Assembly (NCBI RefSeq): GCF_000284015.1
Contig: NC_016943.1
Coordinates: 2,769,541-2,833,540 of the forward strand
Direction of reading: 5' to 3'
Length of the DNA: 64,000 bases
From: Blastococcus saxobsidens DD2
Lineage (GTDB): Bacteria > Actinomycetota > Actinomycetes > Mycobacteriales > Geodermatophilaceae
How positions within the stretch are numbered: the stretch's first letter is position 1; every line of letters starts with the position of its first letter. Positions 34,144 through 42,074 of the stretch are shown here, in pieces. The position numbers were made by a program, and so were the translations under genes. Below the pieces are notes generated by a model. It was not told where the DNA came from, did no database searches, and worked only from the letters and a program-made list of their open reading frames with translations.

Positions 34144-34617
34144 ATGCATACCACCAGACGTCCATCGGCCGTCGCCGTGATCGGGCGCGGCGTTCTCGCC
34201 GGATTCGGCGGAACCGTCGTGATGACGGCCTTCCAGAAGTTCGTCGAGATGCCGCTCACCCAGCGGAGCGAGAGCTACGCACCGGCCGATTTCGCCCAGC
34301 GGGTCACCCCCGTCGATCCGGAGACCCCGCAGGGTCGGAGGCGGCTGAACTACGCGACCCACTTCTCCCTGGGCATGATGTGGGGCACCGCCTACGGCAT
34401 CGCTGCCCTGAAGGGCCTCCGAGGGCAGAAAGCCGTGAACACGGTTTTCGCCACCGTGTACACCGGGGACGTCCTGCTCAACACCGCACTCGGGCTGTAC
34501 CACCCCACGCAGTGGTCGGCGCGCGACTGGGCGATCGACGTGGCCGACAAGTACGTCCAGGCGCAGGGCACCGGGCTCGTCTTCGACCGGCTGCTCGACC
34601 CGGCGGCACGGCGCTGA
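34144..34617 (+). CDS. Membrane-associated protein, YagU/DUF1440-like
   Basis: 157 residues from ATG 34144. Hydrophobic segments at about 12-30, 73-95 and 100-120, with a conserved VMTAFQKFVEMPLTQRSESY after the first and NYATHFSLGMMWGTAYGI in the second. The layout resembles the YagU/DUF1440 inner-membrane proteins linked to acid stress in E. coli, but I am not certain of the family. A stress-type promoter lies directly upstream. Confidence 0.6.
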   Translation: MHTTRRPSAVAVIGRGVLAGFGGTVVMTAFQKFVEMPLTQRSESYAPADFAQRVTPVDPETPQGRRRLNYATHFSLGMMWGTAYGIAALKGLRGQKAVNTVFATVYTGDVLLNTALGLYHPTQWSARDWAIDVADKYVQAQGTGLVFDRLLDPAARR

Positions 34618-34668
34618 CCGCACGCTCCGGGGACGAACGATCGGACGATCACATGGCGGACACCGGAG

Positions 34669-35409
34669 GTGGACGGCCGGCGGGTGGCGGTCGTCACCGG
34701 CGCCAGCAGCGGGCTGGGTCGCGCGGTGGCGCTCCGGCTGGCCCGGGACGGCTTCCGCGTCGCGCTCCTCGCGCGTGCTGCCGGCGACCTCGCGGACGTC
34801 CAGCGGGAAGTGGCGCGCGACGGAGGGACGGCGCGGAGCCGGCCGGTGGATCTCGCCGACGCGGTGGCGGCCCAGGCCGCCATCGACGAGGTCGTCGGGG
34901 CCTGGGGACGGGTGGACGTCCTGGTCAACGCCGCCGGCACCGACGTCCCCGGCACCGTCGAGCAGACGACGGTCGCGGACTGGGACCGGGTCCTCGCCGT
35001 GAACCTGCGCGCACTTTTCGTGCTGAGCAAGGCGGTGTTCGCGCACCTGCGCGACGCGGGTGGCGGCACGATCATCAACGTGTCCTCGCTGGCCGGACTC
35101 CGCGGGTGGGCCGAGGCGGCGGCCTACTGCTCCTCGAAGTTCGCCCTGACCGGCTCCACCCAGTCCCTCGCCGCCGAGGGCCGCCCGCACGGCATCCGGG
35201 CCTGCGTGCTGTATCCCGGGGCGATGGCGACGTCGTGGGGCACCTGGGACCCGGCGGAGCGCCGGACGACCGAGCCGCAGTGACCCGAGCGCGAGGTACT
35301 CCGACCCGAGCAGGTCGCCGACCTCGTCGCCTGGATCGTCGCCGCGCCGGGCAACCTGGTGCTCCCCCAGGTCACGGTGACGCCACTGCACGAGCAGGGC
35401 TGGCCATGA
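34669..35409 (+). pseudogene. Short-chain dehydrogenase gene with one in-frame TGA
   Basis: Codons 1-204 form a classical SDR: TGASSGLGRAVALRLA cofactor loop, NAAGTDVPG, catalytic Ser region INVSSLAGLRGW, and YCSSKFALTGSTQS (Tyr-x3-Lys). A TGA at 35281-35283 then interrupts, but the same frame continues for 41 codons with the expected SDR C-terminus (VLRPEQVADLVAWIVAAPGN, TVTPLHEQGWP) to a normal stop at 35409. The truncated 204-residue product keeps the active site but lacks the last helix and strand. Likely a nonsense mutation of TGG or CGA. Confidence 0.72.
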
Positions 35410-35505
35410 GCCGGTGAGGTCCGGCAGGCCGCCGACCTGTCGACATGCCGCCGGACCGACGAGTCGGCACCGCGGTGCGCGCGTCCGGCGGCCGGTGCCG
35501 GTTGC

Positions 35506-35511
35506 TAGCTT
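35506..35511 (+). promoter_or_regulatory. -10 element for a leaderless transcript
   Basis: TAGCTT stands seven bases ahead of ATG 35519, the spacing expected when transcription starts at the A of the ATG. No ribosome site is present in between. Typical of actinobacterial leaderless genes; the -35 is not recognisable. Confidence 0.45.
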
Positions 35512-35518
35512 CGCCGGC

Positions 35519-35881
35519 ATGGCCATCGATCCCCGCGGCACGGACCTCAAGCGCTATCTGCAGGAGGACCCCGGCGGCCCCGTCGTGATGCTCAACCTGC
35601 TGCGCTACGCCGAGGGCGGCCGGGAGCTGTACGCCCGGTACGCCGAGGCGCTGGACACGACGTTCCTGCCCCGGTACGGCGGCGAGGTGCTCTACGCCGG
35701 CGACGGCTCCACCGCGCTGGTGGCCGAGGACGGGCAGGCGTGGGACACGGTGCTGCTCGTCCGCTACCCCTCGCGGGAGGCCTTCAGCAGGATGGTCGCC
35801 GATCCGGAGTACCAGCAGGTGACCGAGTTGCGCACCCGGGCGCTCAGCGAGGCCGTCCTGCAGGCCACCACCGCCTGGTAG
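35519..35881 (+). CDS. DUF1330-like small protein
   Basis: 120 residues from ATG 35519. A ferredoxin-like alpha/beta dimeric-barrel protein: VVMLNLLRYAEGGRELYARY, the GGEVLYAGDG strand and SREAFSRMVADPEYQQVTEL are diagnostic for the DUF1330 group. Members are small cytoplasmic proteins of unknown activity. Probably transcribed without a leader. It is convergent with the TPP-enzyme operon. Confidence 0.8.
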   Translation: MAIDPRGTDLKRYLQEDPGGPVVMLNLLRYAEGGRELYARYAEALDTTFLPRYGGEVLYAGDGSTALVAEDGQAWDTVLLVRYPSREAFSRMVADPEYQQVTELRTRALSEAVLQATTAW

Positions 35882-35917
35882 CGCACGCCGCGCCCGGGGG
35901 AAGGGCGGTGCGCCTGC

Positions 35918-37567
35918 TCAGTGGCCGCGGAACGCCTCCTCCAGCCACCACGACGGCTCGTCGCGGGTGACCTTGGCGTCCACCAGCAGCGGCGTCGAGC
36001 GGGCCCCGGCCAGCCAGGCCGCGACGCCGTCCAGGTCCGCCGGGCGTCGCACGGTGACCGCCGCGTACCCGTGGCCGCGGCCGATGGCGGCGAAGTCGGT
36101 CTCGGGGAACCGGACGGTGTCCAGCGGGTGCCCGTCCGGCCCGAAGTGGTGCACCTCCGCGCCGTAGCCGGCGTCGTCGTAGACGACGACCACCATGGGC
36201 AGGCCGAGCCGGACGACGGTCTCCAGCTCTGCGGCCCCCATCAGCGCGCCGCCGTCACCCAGGGCCGCGACCGGCAGCCGATCGGGACGGGCCAGCGCTG
36301 CGCCGATCGCGGTCGCCAGGCCCAGGCCCACCGACTGGAAGGCCTGGGTGAAGCAGAAGCCGTGCTCGTCGGGGACGTCGAGGAACATGCTCGGGTAGCC
36401 CATGAAGTTGCCCGAATCGACCGCGACCACCCGCTCGGCGGGCAGCAGGTCGTCCAGCGCGACGGTCAGGGCGCGCGGGTCGATGCGCGCCTGGTCGCCC
36501 GTGTCGGCGAACGGCTCGTCCCGCCAGCGCCGTCGCAGCGTGAGCGCCTCGCGGACCTCCGCGGTGCGGTAGCCGGTGGCCCGGGCGTCGCCCAGCCTCG
36601 CGCTCACGTCCCCTGCCACGGCACGCACGTCGCCGACCACGCCGAACGACACCGCGCGCTGCCGGCCGATCGCGCCGGCCTCGTCGTCGACCTGCACGAC
36701 CACGGCACCGTCCGCGATCAGCCGGCCGTGCCGCATGGTCCACATGTTCAGCGCGCAGCCCCAGCCGACGATCAGGTCGGCGCCGGAGATCAGCTCGGCG
36801 GCCAGCGGTGTGGCGAACCCCCCGGAGACGTCGAGGTCCCAGTCGTTGCCGCGGAACAGCCCCTTGGCCACCGCGGACGTCGCCAGCAGCGCGCCGCAGC
36901 GGTCGGCCAGCCCCTCCAGCGCCGCACGGCAGCCCGGACCGCGCGAACCCCGGCCGGCCACGAACACCGGGCGCCGCGCCGTCCGGAGCGCGTCGGCGAG
37001 CCGGTCGAGCTCCTCGGCATCGGCCACCGGCACCGGCCGCGCCGGGCCGGCCGCCGGTACCGGCTCCCCGGCATCGTGCTGTTGCACGTCCAGCGGCAGG
37101 TTCAGCACGACGGTGCGCCGCTCGTCCCGCGCGATGGCCACGGCCGCAGCCGCCTGCGCCGCCGCGTCCGACGGCGAGGTCAGCCGCACCGACACCGCCC
37201 CGACGGCCTCGGCCAGCGCCGGCTGGTCGACGAAGAAGTTCGAGCGCGGCGAGGTCGCCTCCGCCGTCAGCACCACCAGCGGTGTGCGGCTCTTCGCCGC
37301 CTCCGTGATGCCGGTCAGCGCGTTGGTCAGCCCGCACCCCTGGTGCAGGGTCAGCGCCGACGGGCGACCGCTCGTGCGGGCGTAGGCGTCGGCCATCGTG
37401 GCCGCTCCACCCTCGTGCCGGGCCGCGACGTACCGGGCGCCGGCGGCGACCATCGCGTTCGTCGCCACGAAGTTCCCCGAACCGACGACCCCGAAGGCCG
37501 TGTCTATCCCGCCGCGGACGAGCGCCTCCCCGACCGCGTGCGCCACCGTCTGCCGCGCGCGGGTCAT
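35918..37567 (-). CDS. Thiamine-pyrophosphate-dependent enzyme (acetolactate synthase-like)
   Basis: 549 residues from ATG 37567, overlapping the cyclase stop (ATGA). Three domains: N-terminal PYR domain with the activating Glu in YVAARHEGGAATMADAYAR, central domain, and C-terminal PP domain with the TPP motif LGDGGALMGAAELETVV and YDDAGYGAEVHHFG. Shorter than housekeeping IlvB and not next to ilvN, so probably a decarboxylase or ligase for an unusual 2-keto acid. Co-translation with a cyclase/amidohydrolase suggests one catabolic pathway. Confidence 0.85.
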   Translation of the reverse strand: MTRARQTVAHAVGEALVRGGIDTAFGVVGSGNFVATNAMVAAGARYVAARHEGGAATMADAYARTSGRPSALTLHQGCGLTNALTGITEAAKSRTPLVVLTAEATSPRSNFFVDQPALAEAVGAVSVRLTSPSDAAAQAAAAVAIARDERRTVVLNLPLDVQQHDAGEPVPAAGPARPVPVADAEELDRLADALRTARRPVFVAGRGSRGPGCRAALEGLADRCGALLATSAVAKGLFRGNDWDLDVSGGFATPLAAELISGADLIVGWGCALNMWTMRHGRLIADGAVVVQVDDEAGAIGRQRAVSFGVVGDVRAVAGDVSARLGDARATGYRTAEVREALTLRRRWRDEPFADTGDQARIDPRALTVALDDLLPAERVVAVDSGNFMGYPSMFLDVPDEHGFCFTQAFQSVGLGLATAIGAALARPDRLPVAALGDGGALMGAAELETVVRLGLPMVVVVYDDAGYGAEVHHFGPDGHPLDTVRFPETDFAAIGRGHGYAAVTVRRPADLDGVAAWLAGARSTPLLVDAKVTRDEPSWWLEEAFRGH

Positions 37568-38340
37568 CCCCGCTCGACCAGCGCCAGCACCCGTGACGGC
37601 GAGCCCGATCCGGAGACGATGGGCAGCGGTGCCGCCACGACGAGCGCGCCGGTCGGCGGTAGCCGGTCGAGGTTCTGCAGCTGGGTGAGGCCGTACTTCC
37701 CGCTGCCCATGAGGGCCGCGTGGCACGGGAACGGCGGGTCGAACGAGTGTGCCGCGCCGGCGTCGGTGCCCACCGTCTCCACGCCGAGCCCCAGCACCGG
37801 GGATTCCTCGGCGAGCCATCGCGCGCAGTCCGGCGACAGGCCGGGGGTGTGCGGACCGGTGTCGTCGGCGTTGAGGAACTCCTGCTGGGAGGCCGACCGC
37901 GCGGCCCAGCCGGTGCGGTAGAGCAGCCAGCCACCCTCGGGCAGCGGGCCGTGGGTCTCCTCCCACGCCCGGACGTGTTCCACCTCGAGCAGGAAGTCGG
38001 GGTCCTCGGCGGCCCGGGCGGAGAAGTCGAGGACGGCGGCCGGCGCGATCAGCCGCGCCGCCGGGACCGAGGCCACGTCGTCGCCGTCCCGGCCGGTGAC
38101 CCAGTGGTTGGGCGCGTCGAAGTGTGTCCCGGTGTGCTCGCCGGTGCGGAAGTTGTTCCAGTACCAGGCCGGGCCGCGGTCGTCGTACCGGCTCAGCTCC
38201 TCCAACTCGAACCGGGCCGTCTGGGCGAACTGCTCGGGCAGCTGGATGATCGGTGTCTCCGCCGACAGCGGCGCGGTGAGGTCGACGACCTCGACCCGCG
38301 CGGTGGCCAGCGCCTCGGCGAGGCTGGACAGGAGCGACAT
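37564..38340 (-). CDS. Cyclase family protein (kynurenine formamidase-like)
   Basis: 258 residues from ATG 38340. The metal-binding signature GEHTGTHFDAPNHW (HxGTHxDxPxH) identifies the cyclase/KynB-type metal hydrolases that open or close lactones and formamides. VLGLGVETVGTDAG and the C-terminal PTGALVVAAPLPIV fit. It is first in an operon with the TPP enzyme. Kynurenine genes are not nearby, so the substrate is open. Confidence 0.85.
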   Translation of the reverse strand: MSLLSSLAEALATARVEVVDLTAPLSAETPIIQLPEQFAQTARFELEELSRYDDRGPAWYWNNFRTGEHTGTHFDAPNHWVTGRDGDDVASVPAARLIAPAAVLDFSARAAEDPDFLLEVEHVRAWEETHGPLPEGGWLLYRTGWAARSASQQEFLNADDTGPHTPGLSPDCARWLAEESPVLGLGVETVGTDAGAAHSFDPPFPCHAALMGSGKYGLTQLQNLDRLPPTGALVVAAPLPIVSGSGSPSRVLALVERG

Positions 38341-38411
38341 CGCGGTCCCTTCGCAGGCGGGCGGATCGGCCGACAGCCAATCACAGCCGGCCCATCCCGC
38401 CCCGGCTCCGG

Positions 38412-38594
38412 TCAGCCCTCCTTGGGGATCATGATCCAGAGGATGATGTAGACGAGCTCCCCGACGCCGAACAGGCCGAAGAGGACGAAGCCGAACCGGA
38501 CGAGCCCCTTGGAGAGCCCGAACCGGTTGGCCAGGGCGGCGCACACCCCGGCGATCACCTTCTGCGAACGCGGTCTGACCAGTGCAGATCTCAT
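38412..38594 (-). CDS. PspC domain protein
   Basis: 60 residues from ATG 38594. The N-terminal RPRSQKVIAGVCAALANRFG and C-terminal ELVYIILWIMIPKEG are the standard PspC fold with one or two membrane helices, an envelope-stress component. GGGTAGGGGG stands 14 bases ahead of the start, like several neighbours, hinting at stress-sigma control. Single gene. Confidence 0.88.
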   Translation of the reverse strand: MRSALVRPRSQKVIAGVCAALANRFGLSKGLVRFGFVLFGLFGVGELVYIILWIMIPKEG

Positions 38595-38828
38595 GCTCCG
38601 CCCCCTACCCGGTACGCCGGGCCGGGTACACGTCGGCCGCCCGATCAGGCGCGCGCCACCAGCCGCGGGACCGCCTCCTCCATGGCCGGGGATCGCCGGG
38701 CTGGACCCTGCGGGTGGCGCCGATGGGCGGGGCCAGGAGAGGTCCCTCCCCGCCCCGCCGGCATCGACCACCGGGTGCGGTGTCCGGTGATCGTGGCTAT
38801 CCGCGGCGGACCGGGGTAGGGACCGGCC

Positions 38829-39020
38829 ATGGATGCGATTTCCTTCGGAAAAGCCGGCCTCGGGGGCTGGCGCGCGAGTGTGGCCGACGCCGTGGCCGGA
38901 CCGGTCGCCCGGCGGGCCCCGGTCACCGACGACCAGGTGCGCGCGGCGGTGGGAGCGCTGTTCCTCGCGCTCTCGGTGACGTACGTCGTGAGCTCGGTGA
39001 AGCGCCTGGCCGCCCGCTGA
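38829..39020 (+). CDS. Small hypothetical protein with one membrane helix
   Basis: 63 residues from ATG 38829. The middle (GALFLALSVTYVVSSV) can span the membrane once; the ends are basic. GGGTAGGG lies 11 bases ahead, facing the PspC gene's similar box. I do not recognise a family. Coding is plausible from codon pattern and position but not proven. Confidence 0.5.
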   Translation: MDAISFGKAGLGGWRASVADAVAGPVARRAPVTDDQVRAAVGALFLALSVTYVVSSVKRLAAR

Positions 39021-39049
39021 GCACGGTCCTCGGCGGTCAGCCGCCGCGG

Positions 39050-39099
39050 ACGGCCGCGTCCCACGTGGTTGAGACGGCCTGCGTCCCACGTGGTTGAAG
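39050..39099 (+). repeat. Two 24-25-bp tandem copies
   Basis: GACGGCC(T)GCGTCCCACGTGGTTGA occurs twice in a row (core copies at 39056-39072 and 39081-39097). It lies at the broken end of the GH13 remnant and duplicates the codons for its VFNHVGR motif. It looks like slippage or repair during gene decay. Confidence 0.75.
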
Positions 39100-39371
39100 A
39101 CGCCGTCGAGCAGCAGTCGCAGGCCGCAGGCCCGGCACTCCGCGACCAGGGTGTCGAGATCGGCGTCGTTGCCCAGCCGCGGATCGATCCGCCGATGGTC
39201 GGTCGTGTCGTAGCCGTGGGTGCCGGAGGCGAACACCGGGCCCAGGGCCAGCCCCGATGCGCCGAGGGCGATGGCATGGTCGAGCCACGGGGTGAGCTGC
39301 GGCAGCCGGTGGCGCACCGGCCGGCCGGGATCCGCGCTCGGCTCCGCACCGACGAACCCCAGGGGGTACCG
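39081..39371 (-). pseudogene. N-terminal fragment of a GH13 (alpha-amylase family) glycosidase
   Basis: The frame encodes YPLGFVGAEP, HRLPQLTPWLDHAIALGASG, LALGPVFASGTHGYDTTDH, RRIDPRLGNDADLDTLV and RLLLDGVFNHVGR, which are region I and the preceding strand-helix units of the GH13 barrel. After HVGR the sequence degenerates into a tandem duplication, and no later GH13 regions follow. The upstream N-terminus is also missing. A relic of a sugar hydrolase or trehalose/glucan enzyme. Confidence 0.72.
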
Positions 39372-39389
39372 GAAAGGGCTGGTGGGGGG

Positions 39390-39547
39390 TATAGTTCTCC
39401 CTGGTCGCTGTTGCGCCTCTGCTTTCGTTCTTGGACGTCCGCAGTCGTCTCTGCCTGACGTTCCTCTCGGTCCTGCCGGTCGGTGCGGCGGCCCCGCACC
39501 CGGTACGTACCTGTGCGGTCACCTCCCAGCACGGAAGAAGTAACGAC
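39390..39547 (+). promoter_or_regulatory. Promoter and long 5' leader of the cold-shock gene
   Basis: TATAGT at 39390-39395, the most AT-rich hexamer nearby, fits a -10 box. The resulting leader is about 145 bases and pyrimidine-rich (CTCTGCTTTCGTTCTTGG and similar), ending in GGAAGAAG before ATG 39548. Long structured leaders that refold in the cold are typical of csp mRNAs. Confidence 0.55.
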
Positions 39548-39751
39548 ATGGCTCAGGGCACTGTGAAGTGGTTCAACGCGGAGAAGGGCTTCGGGTTCAT
39601 CGCCCAGGACGGCGGCGGCGCCGACGTCTTCTGCCACTACTCCGCCATCAGCGGCAACGGCTACAAGTCCCTCGACGAGGGCCAGCAGGTCGAGTTCGAC
39701 GTCACGCAGGGCCAGAAGGGCCCGCAGGCGGAGAACGTCCGCCCGCTCTGA
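39548..39751 (+). CDS. cspA: Cold-shock protein (CSD RNA chaperone)
   Basis: 67 residues from ATG 39548. The complete cold-shock domain is present, with RNP1 KGFGFIAQD and RNP2 VFCHYSAI, and the family start [14 protein letters not shown]. It binds single-stranded RNA/DNA and melts structures at low temperature. It is monocistronic, with a long leader and a strong terminator downstream. The Cys-His in VFCHY is usual in actinobacterial homologues. Confidence 0.95.
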   Translation: MAQGTVKWFNAEKGFGFIAQDGGGADVFCHYSAISGNGYKSLDEGQQVEFDVTQGQKGPQAENVRPL

Positions 39752-39767
39752 TCGTCGCCTGACGGGA

Positions 39768-39799
39768 GGGGCCACGGCGCACTGCGCCGTGGCCCCTTT
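39768..39799 (+). terminator. Rho-independent terminator of the cold-shock gene
   Basis: GGGGCCACGGCGC (39768-39780) pairs perfectly with GCGCCGTGGCCCC (39784-39796) around ACT, followed by TTT. Thirteen base pairs, 16 bases after the stop codon. Confidence 0.9.
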
Positions 39800-39885
39800 C
39801 GCGTTCCTCCCCCCGGCGCATCCGCCCTCGGGGGCAGCCACCGGCGACCGCAGGCGGGCCGCCCGGCACGACCCGAGGACAGCCC

Positions 39886-40122
39886 TTGACCAAGCACGTC
39901 GGACGTTGCGCGGAAGCCCATCTCGGTTGTCCCTGCCGGGGTGACGAGAAGATCCACGAGGAGCGCAGCCGCGCCGTCAGCGAGGCGCGGGCGAGCGCCG
40001 GGCAGTCGGTGGAGTGCCCCGAGTGCGGCGGACCCACGACCCCGTTGTGCATCGTCTCCTGGGGCAACTGCCGGGCCTGCCGGACCGCGCACTCGCGGTC
40101 CACCCACCCCCTGCGCTGGTGA
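39886..40122 (+). CDS. Small zinc-ribbon protein, hypothetical
   Basis: 78 residues from TTG 39886 with GAGGA about ten bases ahead; there is no in-frame ATG. Cysteines occur in pairs: HLGCPCRG, VECPECGG and GNCRACRT, enough for one or two zinc sites. The centre (KIHEERSRAVSEARASAG) is helical and charged. I do not recognise the family. Cys spacing and a ribosome site support coding, but the rare start is a weakness. Confidence 0.5.
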   Translation: MTKHVGRCAEAHLGCPCRGDEKIHEERSRAVSEARASAGQSVECPECGGPTTPLCIVSWGNCRACRTAHSRSTHPLRW

Positions 40123-40458
40123 CCGTGGGCTACCGCGCCTGCACGTCCGCCCCGCGGGGCACCCAGTACCCGCCCAGCACCCGGTCGAGGACCACGTCGG
40201 CCGGTGGAACCCCCGACGCGCCGCGGACCACGTGCCGCTCCCGGTGGGCCTCGCTGTAGACCCACTCCCCCGTTCCGGCCCGAGCGGCTCCCCCGGCCGG
40301 CCGGCCGTGATCCGCCGCAGTGCCGCACCGTCAGGCCGCCCGGCGCCGTCGTGCACCGCACCGCGCGCCTCCGGCCCCGCAGGACCGGAGCGACGGCAGC
40401 CGGTCGGCGGCCGCACCGGGCCGGCCGGACACCCGCGAGGCTCCGCTGCGATCTGCCT
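40123..40458. other. 336 bases without a recognisable intact gene
   Basis: On the minus strand this stretch reads, with one frame change near 40260, as MRRITAGRPGEPLGPERG-like sequence followed by EWVYSEAHRERHVVRG and DVVLDRVLGGYWVPRGADVQ up to a stop near 40134. The composition looks protein-like but I cannot name a family, and no intact start-to-stop frame of that kind exists. It may be another gene remnant like its neighbour at 40459. Confidence 0.3.
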
Positions 40459-40602
40459 CTAGAGCTCCCGCACCACCCGGACCGGGTTGCCGACGGCGAC
40501 GACGTCGGATGGCAGGTCCCGGGTGACCACTGACCCGGCGCCCGCCGCGAGGTCGGGGTCGTCGGGGCGGTACGGCAACCCGGCCAGCATCCGGTCCTTC
40601 AT
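40459..40602 (-). pseudogene. Maltose O-acetyltransferase remnant (N- and C-terminus joined)
   Basis: A 47-codon open frame starts with the Mac-domain N-terminus MKDRMLAGLPYRPDDPDLAA and continues immediately, in frame, with the C-terminal hexapeptide-repeat end of the same family, GAGSVVTRDLPSDVVAVGNP then VRVVREL. The normal protein has about 185-200 residues, so roughly 140 central residues, including the acetyl-CoA site, are lost. The ends are both excellent matches, so an internal deletion rather than random similarity is the explanation. Confidence 0.8.
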
Positions 40603-40721
40603 CTCCCCCACGTGGGCACCGTAGCCACCGCCACGGGCACCGTCGGGCACGGGGAGTCAGGTCCCGAGGACCTCGGCGGCGTCCGGCACGGACCCGGCGC
40701 CCGACGACCGGCCCGGAGCGG

Positions 40722-41162
40722 TCAGAGACCGACCGCGACGGTCGCCGCCAGCTCGCGGCAGGCCTCCAGGTCGGCCGCAGACGGCGCACCGGTGAGGCTC
40801 AGCGGCGCGGCGACCTGCTTCCAGCGCAGCGCCTCGGTGATCCGCTCGACGCTGCGCAGCGCGCCCGCGGTGTCGTCGTTCCCGTGCACGTAGACCCCGT
40901 ACGGCCGCCCCACCGTGGCGTCCAGGCACGGGTAGTAGACGGTGTCGAAGAAGTGCTTGAGGGCGCCGGACATGTACCCGATGTTCGCCGGCGTGCCGAG
41001 CAGCACCCCGTCGGCGGCGAGCAGGTCAGCGGGTCCCGCGGACAAGGCCGGCCGGAGCACGAGCTCGACGTCGTCGACCAGCGCGACGCCTTCCTTGACC
41101 GCCTCCAGCACGGCCTGCAGGGCCGGCGACGGCGTGTGGTGGACGACCAGCAGGCGGGGCAT
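40722..41162 (-). CDS. Flavodoxin-like protein
   Basis: 146 residues from ATG 41162. LLVVHHTPSPALQAVLEAV is the flavin phosphate loop, LLGTPANIGYMSGALKHFFD the loop over the isoalloxazine ring, and GVYVHGNDDTAGALRSVERI the third FMN contact. Compact flavodoxin/NAD(P)H reductase fold. A single gene of unknown redox partner. Confidence 0.8.
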   Translation of the reverse strand: MPRLLVVHHTPSPALQAVLEAVKEGVALVDDVELVLRPALSAGPADLLAADGVLLGTPANIGYMSGALKHFFDTVYYPCLDATVGRPYGVYVHGNDDTAGALRSVERITEALRWKQVAAPLSLTGAPSAADLEACRELAATVAVGL

Positions 41163-41227
41163 CCTGGCATTGTGCCCACTCCCGTACCCCGCGGTGGCCC
41201 CAGAGCTGCGGGTGTGAGAGTGGCGGC

Positions 41228-41497
41228 ATGCATCTGGTGCTCGAGTACACGCTCGCCGAGGACTACCTGGAGCGGCGGACCGCGCTGCGCGCCGACCATC
41301 TGGACCTGGCCCGGGCTGCCCACGAGCGGGGTGAGCTGTTGCTGGCCGGTGCTCTCCCCGACCCCTACGACCGGGCGCTGCTGATCTGGACGGCGCCGCG
41401 CGCGGCGGTCGAGCGCTTCGTGGCCCAGGATCCCTACGTCACCAAGGGCATGGTGACCGCGTGGACCATCCGGCCGTGGAACGTGGTCGTCGGTTGA
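41228..41497 (+). CDS. YciI-like protein
   Basis: 89 residues from ATG 41228. A dimeric alpha/beta barrel: LEYTLAEDYLERRTALRADH, then GELLLAGALPDPYDRALLIW and FVAQDPYVTKGMVTAWTIRP. The His-Asp pair (ADHLDLA, LPDPYD) is conserved in YciI proteins, some of which have weak hydrolase or dehydrochlorinase activity. Convergent with mug, one base apart. Confidence 0.85.
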   Translation: MHLVLEYTLAEDYLERRTALRADHLDLARAAHERGELLLAGALPDPYDRALLIWTAPRAAVERFVAQDPYVTKGMVTAWTIRPWNVVVG

Positions 41498-41498
41498 G

Positions 41499-42023
41499 TC
41501 AGCACCCGGTGCGCGCGGCGGCGTCGGGCCGCAGCTGCCCGTAGACGCGCGCGAGGTCGGGCAGCTGGAAGTGGGCGTTGAGACCGCTGGGGTTGGGCAC
41601 CACCCAGGTGTCGGCACCACCCACCCGCTCGGGCTGCCGGCCGATCAGCGCCTTCGGCCGGCCGAACCCCTCCCGCCAGGCGGTGATCCCGAGGACGGCG
41701 AGGACCCGCGGCCGGTACCGGGCCACCAGCCGCTCCAGTGCCTCCGCGCCGGCGCGGAGCTCGTCGCCGGAGAGCTCGGCCGCGGTCCGGGTCGGCCGGT
41801 CGACGACGTTGGTCACGCCGAGCCCGTAGCGCAGCAGCTGTCGGTCCTCGACCGGCTGCAACCGCCGCGGCGTGAGCCCGGCCAGATGGATGGCCGGCCA
41901 GAACCGGTTGCCCGGCCGGGCGAAGTGGTGGCCGATCTCCGCGGACATCAGCGAGGGGTTGATACCGCAGAACAGCACGTCCAGCCCCGGGGCGATGACG
42001 TCGGGCAGTGGCTTGTCGGGCAC
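41499..42023 (-). CDS. mug: G/U mismatch-specific DNA glycosylase
   Basis: 174 residues from ATG 42023. Motif 1 is VLFCGINPSLMSAEIGHHFA with the GINPS of the Mug/TDG branch; motif 2 is VVPNPSGLNAHF with NPSGLN. It excises uracil or thymine opposite guanine and ethenocytosine from double-stranded DNA. Length is normal for bacterial Mug. No operon partner; it begins 51 bases from the phosphatase gene end. Confidence 0.9.
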   Translation of the reverse strand: MPDKPLPDVIAPGLDVLFCGINPSLMSAEIGHHFARPGNRFWPAIHLAGLTPRRLQPVEDRQLLRYGLGVTNVVDRPTRTAAELSGDELRAGAEALERLVARYRPRVLAVLGITAWREGFGRPKALIGRQPERVGGADTWVVPNPSGLNAHFQLPDLARVYGQLRPDAAARTGC

Positions 42024-42074
42024 CTGCCCATCCTTCCCGGGGCGATCGCGGGGTCACCGGCCGGCGGGCCCGGG

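Noticed and set aside
35281..35283. TGA as a selenocysteine codon
   Set aside because: SDR enzymes do not use selenocysteine, and the position is a loop near the C-terminus. No SECIS-like hairpin follows directly.
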